The notes beneath the pieces were generated by a model that saw only the letters and a list, made by a program, of their open reading frames with translations, made no database searches and was not told where the DNA came from. A program made the translations under genes and the position numbers. A stretch of 64,000 nt of DNA. Source: Multifurca ochricompacta (taxonomy: Eukaryota > Basidiomycota > Agaricomycetes > Russulales > Russulaceae). Location: assembly GCA_022496185.1 (NCBI GenBank), contig WTXG01000019.1:351569-415568 (forward strand), read 5' to 3'. Shown piece by piece: positions 35,008 through 44,217 of the stretch; within the stretch, counting starts at the first letter, position 1; each line of letters opens with the position of its first letter.

Positions 35008-36156
35008 TTGAGTTCCTCATGTGTGCTCTAAGTAAATAGTATTCATAGTTGTAGCTGGGTTTTCATCCCATAGATAGCCTTAGTAGGCCACTTGCCCAGA
35101 AGGCTTGGGGCTATAGGTTCAGTCAATGCTTGGCTCAATCCATAAGCCAGGTTTAGTGACCTGCAGGTAGAGTTTAGGGTCTAGAACAAGGCATGGGTAG
35201 TCACTCCCATGATGCTTGGGCTCGATACAAGTAGGCTTGAACTACTATAGTAGATACACAGTAGCTAGAAGGTTTTGTCTCTGGGCAGAAGTACCTGCTG
35301 CTGTCAATTGGGGGTCTGCCCCAACCAGAGGAAACCTGATAGTCTACTATAGTCATGGCCCCAATCATCTAGGGCTTAATCATGGACTCCACCACCAGCA
35401 CTAGAGGAAGGGCTCTATACCCTTTGTCTCTAGTGGAACTTGCAGTTGGCTCCTCCATGACATGACTCCCCATCTATTTACACAACGTCCCCCTGATGTG
35501 GGCTTAGGACTTGTTGTAGATGGCGCTAGACAGCCTACTATACTACTTAGAAGTCGCACATCAGAGGCAGGACTTCTTTAAGTTCTGAAGCATAGCGCCA
35601 CAGAATGGATGGGCACTCTTAAATGAGACCTGGACAACTGGTTCTGACTGCTCCTTGGAACCAGGATCAACCTTTTAAAATCATCTCAAATGTCTTCCAT
35701 CATCTTCCCCCCTACCTTCAAGTTCAACAAACTTGACAGCTCCAACTGGCAGCAATGGTTGGTGTCCTTCACTGCCTTGCTCAGGATAAATGGGATGAAG
35801 AGGCACATTACACATGATGCCCCTGAATTCCTGAATACACCCAAGCCAGAGGATGGAGAAAAGGACGAAGAGTATGCCAAATGCTTCACACTTTGGTCAG
35901 AGCCCATGTACCTAGAATGGAACAGAGTGGAGGAGGTCCTCATGGGAGTTCTGGTGATGGTAACATTGCCAGAAACATACTCCCAAATTGCCTCTGACAG
36001 AACTTACCCTTCTGTCAATGCCAAATATGAGTGTTTAGAAGTGCTATATGGCTCAGTAGGTAGCATGGCCACTAGGGATCAGCAAGGGTTTTCATACCCA
36101 TGCGGGTAAGTGCTGCGGGTTTTGATGGGTACGGGTACGGGTATACAACTCCCAAC

Positions 36157-37684
36157 TGTCAAACAATCATGCTGCTGGTTATACTGACTGTGGTTAGTGT
36201 AATGGGTGAAGCTCCGTGTACACTTAGTAATCAAGAAGGGCAAAGGTAAGAGTGACCTTTGTCGTTGGGCGTACCGTGGAGGCAAACGTCACGCGTCAAG
36301 TAATGACCAGGAACTATGTCACCCACTGTGGTTTTGCAACCACGATGACGGCGTTCTGAAACTGGAAGAAACTGCAGCCCCAAGTGCTGCTTAATAATGA
36401 TGTGCCTATCCCTAGCACCTCAGGGTGTGTCTAACCCTAAACACATAAGGGGACCTTATCCAGCCACTGTCAACACTGTAGGTAAAGGTATTTCTACTAC
36501 CGGCCTACAGCTTTGGTGCTTGACTTGGTGACTTTCTGTTCATTGGGGAGTCTCTATATAACTGGAAGAAACTGCAGCCCCAAGAGGACAAGATGGGGGC
36601 TACAGGCTGTTACAGAGGGTCTTATATACATTTCTCAGTGTAACGAGGTAAGCGAATGAGTGTAAGCAAGAATCAGCAAGTATCAGTCAGCTGTATTGCT
36701 GACTGAGCCTTATCTCTGTGATTCGTAAGCTGCTTTACTCTGCTGACTGATCATGCTCCACAATGTGATGTCATGATGACGTCACTGTGGAGTAGATAAC
36801 TGATATGTAGTCTAGCCCATAGGTCTGGAACACGTCTATCTACCGATACATGTGAAGCTGTGCTATAATTGGCCATGGCCCAACCTGGGCCCTTATCTAG
36901 AGCTCCACTTACCTAGAACCTTCTAGGCTGGACTCCTCTTATCTTGATAACAGCTCCACTTGGTCTAGAACCGTCCAGACTGTGGGGCTGTGCCTATTGT
37001 GGTAAACACAATAGAGAATCGACTTGTTATTTATTGAGTGGCTCTTGTGCTGACTAAGCAGCATGTGACTTATTACATGTGACTCGGTCACATGATCCAT
37101 GTCACGACTACATTCCCATGATCACGTGTTGAGACTGCTGGGGAATCTTCCCACAGTCATGTGATCCAAAAAGGGAGAAAATAAAAGGAAAAATAAAGTA
37201 GAGCCGTGACAGTTAGTGTGTAAGGCTAGAAGAGACAAGTATACTTCAGAGGTTGAAGAAACTCTGTATTACTATTCTACTGACCTAGAAGAGACAAGTA
37301 TCTACAAGAGATGGTTAGTCAAAGGTAAAGTAGAAAGTATAGTAGAACTTACACTTCAGAGGTTGAAGAAACTCTGAAGTGAAAGAGACGAAACAGACAC
37401 CCTTATATACCCATGGGGGCCAGGGGAAATGGTCTGTGCACACTGGGAATAAGTCCACAAGTGCCGGACAATAAACAGAGAGGGATAAAGGCCATTGGCC
37501 AAAGAGATATCACATGCCTACTGCGCATTACTAAGTCCATCACTAATCAGCTGAGTAAGGTGAAAAAGAAATGTAATAAAGATAACATAAAAAGTCCGAT
37601 ACTCCGAAATCTAATCTAATCTAATCTACAGCTGAAGCGAACCTTAGATGCCTGAAGCATCTCCAGACACATCCCATGTCAACA
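36157..37684 (-). mobile_element. Solo LTR F (copia-1 family) inside hAT-A2
   Basis: On the minus strand it starts TGTTGACATGGGATGTGTC and ends GATTGTTTGACA. It is flanked by CCAAC (36152-36156 and 37685-37689). Its reverse complement aligns with both pieces of the copia-1 5' LTR (26,630-26,747 and 33,170-33,530), including GGTATATAAGGGTGTCTG. At 1,528 bp it is long, and ACTGGAAGAAACTGCAGCCC occurs twice (36,358 and 36,560), so it may hold an internal duplication or insertion. Confidence 0.85.
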
Positions 37685-38021
37685 CCAACCCGCCAGAAAC
37701 CCATACCTGTGCAGTGGGTTTGGCAGGTATAAGTGGTCATTGGTCATTGACAAGATCAGCAGAAATTTAATGATAAAATACATCTGTAGCAAACAAATGA
37801 CAAGATTTAATTTGATGTATGCTACAGGGTTTCTGTAAATATATTCTAGTGTTATCCTATGAAATATCAAAGCAGATCAACAGTGTGATGTAAAATAAAA
37901 GTGTTATCAGTGATCCACTCTCTTGAAAATCATGATGCAACTGTTTTATTAACGCGCGATCAATTCTGCCGCTCTGGCACTATCTAAAATACACTCTAGA
38001 CTACTTTAGACTATTCTATAA

Positions 38022-39281
38022 TGTTACGACCCTACTCTTTTCTTGACCCTCACACTGCACCACCTGTTTCCACCACACTTGACTGTCCATTCCCCTACTC
38101 CACCATCTCTTGACCACTTTGGCCCTAGAACCCAGATACCTATGGCCTTGTGCCTAGGACCCGATGCCCTTGGCTTGCTGCCTTGGGACCCTACCTGATG
38201 CCTGTGACATGACGCTCTCAGGACCTCCTACCCTTGACACCTGCACCTGACTCACTACTAGTTCAGCTACTGTGCTGATGGCTGCATTCCCTCATCCCCT
38301 GATACTTGGCCTCTGTCTTGGCCAGCATCTGTACCCTGTCCCTGTGGCTGACACCCATGGGATCTCTGACACTGTCCCTGCCAAACCTGACTCTGAACAC
38401 AAGACGACTTTGGCTTGTACTTACCCCTCCAGACCACATGACCTGTAGGCACATGACATGGACTCAAAGCCATGACCTGTCATGTGACCCTCGACCACAT
38501 GACCTCAGATCACATGACCTCTTTGACCATGTGACCTTGGACCTTGATCATGACCCCTTAGATCATCTGACCCATCAGTCACTCGACCCTCTCCTCTGAC
38601 TCCTGTGGGAGTATTCCCACACTGATCTGACTCCGATGGGACCTGTCATTCCCCATTCACCCCTGACCCTGGTGGGAATCCTCCCACACTGATATGACTC
38701 CTGTGGGGCTGTCCCACATGACTATGCTTCTGATAAGGCTTATCCTTATCATGGACTATATTTGACCTCTTATCTATTGGACGATAAGGACTCTGACCCC
38801 ATCTCTGATTAGCTACAGACTAGACCACCATACAGTATATAAGACCCTGTAGACAGTCTGTACGACCCCAGATTTGACCTCTTGTGCCTTCAGCCTAGAG
38901 ATCTTAGACCCCAATACATCAGAAGTCTTTCCCCCTCCTTTGCACCTTTGAGATCCTTGCAGGGACCCCCATTGCCTCTGGCAATGGGTGTGTACCCTTC
39001 TCTTTGAACTTCTCTGCCATCTCCTAGAGCTCCAGTGTGCTTGGTGTGCTTCTAGCACAGCAACTGGGCCTTGTCTCCACTTAACAGCCTTAGGGGATTA
39101 GCTCCCTCTGGCTGACTCATCCCGTCTCTCTCTGTGCTTGGTTATAGCACCAACCCTTAATCCGTTCCGAAGCTAGACAGTAGCCTGGAGCCTAGCCTTA
39201 CCAAGCTAGGCTCCTGGCTGAGGCAATGGACCCACATCGACCCGTGCATGTCGCACACAGAGTGCCCTGCTGAGCATAACA
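38022..39281 (+). mobile_element. Solo LTR A inside hAT-A2
   Basis: A 1,260-bp LTR starting TGTTACGACCCTACTC and ending GAGCATAACA, flanked by TATAA (38017-38021 and 39282-39286). It contains CAGTATATAAGACC as a likely core promoter and a set of CATGTGACC/CACATGACC motifs (38,430-38,550). It is the same family as the LTRs at 49034-50368 and 56147-57432. Confidence 0.92.
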
Positions 39282-41148
39282 TATAATCTAATTATCAAAT
39301 TACTTTACTGAAACAAGGCCCACGTGTATCTACAGGCTGCATAGAGCAGCAACTACATTGCATTGCATGGACCAGCATATTGGTCTGATCTCCTTCCTAT
39401 TAAGGAAGGTTGACTTAACAATCATGGCTTTGATTTTCCATTGGTCCGACAAGATTGTGATCACGCATAGATAACACAACAGAAACGCATTCACAAATTA
39501 ATTAGATACACAGAATATACATCTAAGATCTGACATATGATCAAATTACATCATTAAATGAGATAACGAGATAACGCATTCATTTAATCTAGTAGCTGAT
39601 ATAGTACATCTAAAGTACAAGCCTGTGCCATGCCTGTTCCACAAAATGAAATAAAATAATAATGTAAATAAAGAATAAACTTAATCTTCTGAACATAAAT
39701 CAGCAATTATTGAGGGATCCTGAGTAGCCACAAATGAACGTGTTGTATCCAAGTGCATATCTCCTTGACCGGGATGGACCAGGCCGAGTGTCTGAAATGT
39801 GTGAAGCAAGTAAAGAACTTGCATGCATTTCATTTTATGGGTAACCTGGGTATCAAAACAAATATCCAGGGGTTACCCCTGCCAATAACTATGCATTTGT
39901 CAATTATTTTTGCATTCTATGCAGTTATCTGACAGGCTTTTCATCAATGTTCTATAACATTAATCTAATCATCTTTGTATATTGGGGTGGATTTTAGTTG
40001 TGCTTGTATAAAATTGAAACCAGAATAATAAAACAACAATAGAATAATGAATTATCTTAATCTTATGAATATAAAACAGGAATCTTTGAAGGATCCTGAG
40101 TAGCCACAAATGAATGCGTTGTGTATCTCCTTGACTGGGATGTCCCAGGCTGGTTATCCGAAATGCGCGATGCAAGCAAAGAACTTGCATGCATTTACAC
40201 ACAGGTAACCCACAGGTGACCCACAGGTAACCCACGGGTTACCCATACCCATAGCGACGGGTACAGGTATGGGTACCAATGAAGATACCCGGGGGTTACC
40301 CCTGCTATTCACTAATGGCCACCTACAACTTGTGGTGTTCTGTGTCTTCCTTCCACTTGGAGGAAGGCAAGCAATTCAGACCCCAGTTGCAGCGTGTGTT
40401 GGATGTGAGGAGTACTCTCAAAGAGAATGGGATGGAGATCTCCGATCTCCAGATGAGCTTCATATTGCTCCAATCCCTACCTCCATCCTACAGTGCCATT
40501 GCTGGCTCAATCCTGGTGTCAGGTCCTCCTGACCGCCTTTCCCCTCAGGACCTTGTACAAAGGTTCCTAAATGAGGAAAGCTGACTAGCCGGCCCTGCAG
40601 GAAGTGGTGTTGGGGCTGCCCTTAACAAGGCAGCCCATGTCACAGCAAGGTGCAGTGCTGTGTCAAGGTTTGGGATTCAAGGTTGTTGGTCGAGAGTCAA
40701 GTCTGTCTAGCAAGTCTAACTGAGACTGAGGCAAGTCGTGCCAGTCAAGGGGCATGCACACGAGGCAAAGTCGAGCAGCGACACTACAGTGCCTCACAAA
40801 ACTGAGTCAATGTTTTGCACTTTTGCACTGTTTGTTGAATATTGCATCAGCCAAAACAAATATAAACAAAGTCTTGGTATACCATAAATGGTACAAGATA
40901 ATGGTTATGTAATGCAACAATAATTATGTAATTCTGATCACAACTTGTGGAGCTATGGCCATTTCAAATTGGGGACTCATTGACTCAGTTTTGTGAGGGG
41001 GTATCAGAAATATCAGAATCTGATGCTCCACCAAATGTACAGCAACCAATCCTTAATATATGGTTACCATAGTTATCTTAATATTGATGGGACCTGGAAT
41101 AGAGCTATTTAACCATGGTTTACATTCCCAGAATATTATAATTTCCCA

Positions 41149-41592
41149 ATGCATCCCACCTCCTCTGCTCAGAAAGAAAACATGCTCTCTCTGGCCTCTG
41201 AAGGTCATTCCACTGACACTATTGCCTCCAGACTCAGCCTCAGCCAGTCCAGAGTCTCTAGGACACTCAGAACCCTCCTTCCCAACCATCAGTCACCTCA
41301 TTTTAGTCATCCTTCCAAGCTCTCTGCTACCTCTGAACATGCTATCATCATACAAATCACCACAGGAAAGGTTTCCAATGCTGTCCAGGCCACAAAGCAC
41401 ATCAATTCCATCATCCCCAACCATGTCTCTTCACAAACTGTGCACTGGGTTCTTAAACAACATTCATTCAAGGCTGTAACAAAGAAGAAAAGGCCACTAC
41501 TCTCTGCAGTACATTGCAAGAAGCACTTAGCCTTTGCTTTGAAGTACAGAGAGTGGACTGTGGAGGACTGGCATCTGACCCAAACCTGTTGA
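41149..41592 (+). pseudogene. Tc1 transposase N-terminal fragment, left arm
   Basis: This opens MHPTSSAQKENMLSLASEG and shows a helix-turn-helix of Tc1 type (HSTDTIASRLSLSQSRVSRT), then TTGKVSNAVQATKHINSI and a second HTH region ending VHWVLKQHSFKAVTKKKRPL. It reads into the palindrome centre and stops after about 147 residues, before any catalytic Asp. It can bind DNA at best and cannot catalyse transposition. Confidence 0.85.
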
Positions 41593-42046
41593 TTTTGGTC
41601 TCATCTGACCAAATCACCCTCTTCCAGTCCTCCATAGTCCAGTTTTGGTACTTCAAAGCAAAGGCTAAGTGCTTCTTGCAATGTACTGCAGAGAGTAGTG
41701 GCCTTTTCTTCTTTGTTACAGCCTTGAATGAATGTTGTTTAAGAACCCAGTGCACAGTTTGTGAAGAGACATGGTTGGGGATGATGGAATTGATGTGCTT
41801 TGTGGCCTGGACAGCATTGGAAACCTTTCCTGTGGTGATTTGTATGATGATAGCATGTTCAGAGGTAGCAGAGAGCTTGGAAGGATGACTAAAATGAGGT
41901 GACTGATGGTTGGGAAGGAGGGTTCTGAGTGTCCTAGAGACTCTGGACTGGCTGAGGCTGAGTCTGGAGGCAATAGTGTCAGTGGAATGACCTTCAGAGG
42001 CCAGAGAGAGCATGTTTTCTTTCTGAGCAGAGGAGGTGGGATGCAT
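41468..42046 (-). pseudogene. Tc1 transposase N-terminal fragment, right arm
   Basis: The opposite-strand copy begins with the same residues as the left-arm fragment. It continues across the centre through NWTMEDWKRVIWSDETKINR, which contains the first catalytic Asp of the DDE triad. It then runs into reversed sequence of the other arm and ends after 192 residues. The second and third catalytic residues are absent. Confidence 0.85.
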
Positions 42047-42907
42047 TGGGAAATTATAATATTCTGGGAATGTAAACCATGGTTAAATAGCTCTATTCCA
42101 GGTCCCATCAATATTAAGATAACTATGGTAACCATATATTAAGGATTGGTTGCTGTACATTTGGTGGAGCATCAGATTCTGATATTTCTGATACCCCCTC
42201 ACAAAACTGAGTCAATGAGTCCCCAATTTGAAATGGCCATAGCTCCACAAGTTGTGATCAGAATTACATAATTATTGTTGCATTACATAACCATTATCTT
42301 GTACCATTTATGGTATACCAAGACTTTGTTTATATTTGTTTTGGCTGATGCAATATTCAACAAACAGTGCAAAAGTGCAAAACATTGACTCAGTTTTGTG
42401 AGGCACTGTAAGTCCTGCCACAAGGTTTGGGGTTCGAAGTCCTTCTAAGGCGTGGCTTAGAGGGTTCAAGTGGGGGTTCGTTCAGTTCAGAAGAGTGAGT
42501 CCTAATACACCTGTATTGCTACAGAAGAACAGACTTAAAGTCCTGCTCTGATCTACTAGGGGTTTATATACATGTTCTGTGCTATGAAGGTTGTTTCTGG
42601 TAGTTACTAGAGCATTCACTAGGTAGTCTAATGGTTGTACAGTAGAATACCCCAGAAAGATAAAGAAAGGAGAGGGGTTGTGCCCTCTAATGCTGATCTG
42701 TAAGCGACTAAGTAGGCTCAGTAAGCAAATCAGTCAGCAGATAAGTAATAAGTCCTTCATAAGCAAGTCATGTGGTAGTTGATGTGTCATTTAAAGTAAA
42801 GTAAGAAGAAAAGGTTACTGTTCCTGTGACCCCCTCATCCTGGTGTCAGTGACAAGGATCGTCACATTACCCCCATTGTAAGGTCCTGTCTGCCCTCAGA
42901 CAGTAGA

Positions 42908-43909
42908 CTAGTCTGCTTGAGGTTGATCAGCAATGTGTGGTGGTGAGTGGCGTGCATGGCGACGGTGAGGGAGATGCCGACTCCCAGGTCCCCCAGCTTG
43001 CAGTATGGCACGTAGTTCAGGGTCGGGTACGAAGTGAGCAACCTGTGTGGGGGGAATGGAGCATGATGGGGCATGAATGTATGTAAGGTGGGGGAACACC
43101 CTGTAGTACAGGTCTGTGCGGGACATGGCGTGGGTGGCTTCACAGATGCTTTGCGAGGCCCGGTCAGCCTGTCGTCTCCAGTGGGCAATGTTGCGGTGGG
43201 CCTCAGCTAGGCGGTATGTAGCATGGCGAAAGCGAGAGACTTCTGCCCAGGCACCTGGATCATGCATGTTGTCTAGGGCAGTGTCGACCAGGGGGGTATA
43301 AGATTGATTGTCGTCAAACAGGTGTTGTTGGCGAGCAGAGAGGAGAGGGTTGGGGCCATGAGCAAAGCGATAGTATGTGGTAGCGTAGAGTGGAGCATGG
43401 CTGATGGGGTGACGCTTTCCCATCGTGAAGTAAACACGGGGGTCTACACAACGGTACTCAAAGGCAACCCAACGAGCAGTGTCAAGGTGGCCATCTTTGT
43501 CAACAATTTGCTGTGGAATGAAGTGGGGGGAGTGGATATGATTGCATTGAAAGGGAAAGCCAGGAGAGTCATAGTCTGAACCTGGTTCGTTGACTTCATG
43601 TTGTGTCTGTGTGACAATGTCTTCGGCTGGGAGGTGTGCAAAGGTGGGGGTAGTAGGGCGATAGATGAAGTGGGGGTCATCAGGTGGGGGTCCAGAGGTC
43701 TGTAGTCTAGCACGGGCTTCCTCTAGTAAAAGTAGTACTCTGTTGCGGATATCGTCCTCTAAGGTCTGATTTGCAGCCATGAGTGTCATTGCCTGAGTGA
43801 GGTTGGTAGCTGGATCGTTGGACAGAGCAAAGGGTGTTGATGGGCGTGGTGGAGAAGGAAGAGGGGTTGTGACTGGTGTAGGAGGCAGTGTGGGGCAATC
43901 TGTGGTCAT
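42908..43909 (-). CDS. Gypsy G1 ORF3: intact 333-residue protein of unknown function
   Basis: A 1,002-bp uninterrupted frame downstream of pol and just before the polypurine tract and 3' LTR. The ATG at 43909 overlaps the stop of the preceding short frame as ATGA. The N-terminus is Pro/Thr-rich. A short helix follows (EDDIRNRVLLLLEEARARLQ), then a globular-looking middle (DTARWVAFEYRCVDPRVYFT, YRFAHGPNPLLSARQQHLF) and a charged helical segment (FRHATYRLAEAHRNIAHWRR). The tail is His/Arg/Pro-rich. Proteins with this W-x-RFAH-x-PNPLL type pattern are, as I recall, scattered through agaric genomes as unnamed hypotheticals. It has stayed open although G1 gag and pol are broken. Confidence 0.7.
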   Translation of the reverse strand: MTTDCPTLPPTPVTTPLPSPPRPSTPFALSNDPATNLTQAMTLMAANQTLEDDIRNRVLLLLEEARARLQTSGPPPDDPHFIYRPTTPTFAHLPAEDIVTQTQHEVNEPGSDYDSPGFPFQCNHIHSPHFIPQQIVDKDGHLDTARWVAFEYRCVDPRVYFTMGKRHPISHAPLYATTYYRFAHGPNPLLSARQQHLFDDNQSYTPLVDTALDNMHDPGAWAEVSRFRHATYRLAEAHRNIAHWRRQADRASQSICEATHAMSRTDLYYRVFPHLTYIHAPSCSIPPTQVAHFVPDPELRAILQAGGPGSRHLPHRRHARHSPPHIADQPQAD

Positions 43910-44217
43910 ATTATAGCAGCCTTAGTCGCTGCATCCAGAGCAGCAGATCTAGTAGCTTCAAAGACCTCGGGATCATTTATAGGGGATGGCACTCGTCCAG
44001 TGAGAGGGTGGCGGAAGCGGGAAGTAGACATTCTTGGGGTGAATCGGTAGAACTTGCATTCTTGGGTGAGACGAGTTGTGTGTTTTATATGGGCCATGGG
44101 TGTAGAGGGAGAGGGGAGGAAAGGGAAGAGAAAAAAAGATGGGGTTAAGGATGGTTGGGGTAGATTCACCCCTTCCTTAAGAGTGGCGTTGACCCTGGCG
44201 CCTAGATAAAGAGTCAT
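43906..44217 (-). CDS. Gypsy G1 ORF2: short frame between pol and ORF3
   Basis: A 103-codon frame. The likely translated part starts at an internal Met (MAHIKHTTRLTQECKFYRF or MSTSRFRHPLTGRVPSPIND) and ends AALDAATKAAII. Its TGA stop overlaps the ATG of ORF3 (ATGA), an arrangement that suits termination-reinitiation. A similar short Pro/Ser..Asp/Glu-Ala segment (PSSPIDYEAAEARVKNQ) follows the chromodomain in gypsy G2. Function unknown. Confidence 0.45.
   Translation of the reverse strand: MTLYLGARVNATLKEGVNLPQPSLTPSFFLFPFLPSPSTPMAHIKHTTRLTQECKFYRFTPRMSTSRFRHPLTGRVPSPINDPEVFEATRSAALDAATKAAII

Larger units (their letters stand above)
36073..40314 (+). mobile_element. hAT-A2: internally deleted hAT copy, interrupted by two solo LTRs
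   Basis: Same termini as hAT-A1 (TAGGGATCAGCAAGGG at the left, GCTATTCACTA at the right) and a perfect 8-bp duplication ATGGCCAC (36065-36072 and 40315-40322). After removing LTR F and LTR A about 1.45 kb remains. This matches both ends of hAT-A1 and lacks the transposase; the deletion junction lies near 39,420-39,450. Many CG dinucleotides of A1 are TG or CA here. It is inserted in the copia-1 gag coding sequence. Confidence 0.93.
35690..40584 (+). pseudogene. Copia-1 gag, split by hAT-A2
   Basis: The 5' part (35690-36072) starts MSSIIFPPTFKFNKLDSSNW and matches the copia gag (UBN2-like) domain: WQQWLVSFTALLRINGMK, then LWSEPMYLEWNRVEEVLMGV. The frame resumes after the hAT insertion at 40315 (TYNLWCSVSSFHLEEGKQF, LKENGMEISDLQMSFILLQS, LPPSYSAIAGSIL) and meets a stop at 40584. 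Gag-like sequence (VGAALNKAAHV) continues to about 40,650, where gypsy G1 begins. The same SDLQ...SFIL...LP.SYS pattern occurs in the gag of the second copia element near 54,800. Confidence 0.85.
26630..40658 (+). mobile_element. Copia-1: degenerate Ty1/copia element, interrupted by several insertions
   Basis: The outermost recognisable element of the TE stack. Its 5' LTR starts at 26630 (TGTTGAACACAGGATGTG) and resumes at 33162. Both parts align with the reverse complement of the solo LTR at 36157-37684, including the TATA region (GTTTATAAGGGTGTCTG) and the repeated TTCAGAGTTTCTTC motif. Gag begins at 35690. Protease, integrase and RT are not in the window, because gypsy G1 begins at about 40659 within the gag region. 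The 3' limit of the 5' LTR was not resolved. The end given here is where G1 begins, not the end of copia-1. Confidence 0.7.
40787..42408. mobile_element. Palindromic Tc1/mariner derivative, copy 1
   Basis: A 1,622-bp element flanked by TA on both sides. Two 785-bp arms (40787-41571 and 41624-42408) are inverted copies of each other around a 52-bp unique centre. Both ends read CAGTGCCTCACAAAACTGAG. Each arm carries the 5' half of a Tc1-type transposase gene. The arms look nearly identical, the clearest difference being next to the centre (CAGAGAGTGG on one side, CCAAAACTGG on the other). It is inserted in the 3' LTR of gypsy G1. A transcript crossing it would fold into a long hairpin. Confidence 0.95.

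Noticed and set aside
41514..41888. 124-codon plus-strand frame in the right arm of the Tc1 palindrome
   Set aside because: It is the antisense of the transposase fragment and has no independent support.
40787..42408. The palindrome as an assembly artefact (inverted read duplication)
   Set aside because: The centre is asymmetric, both ends have TA, and a second copy with the same arm-specific bases in reverse orientation exists at 63014. A random chimera would not recur.
42908..43909. G1 ORF3 as a retroviral-type envelope gene
   Set aside because: No signal peptide, transmembrane segment or cleavage site is visible; position alone is not enough.
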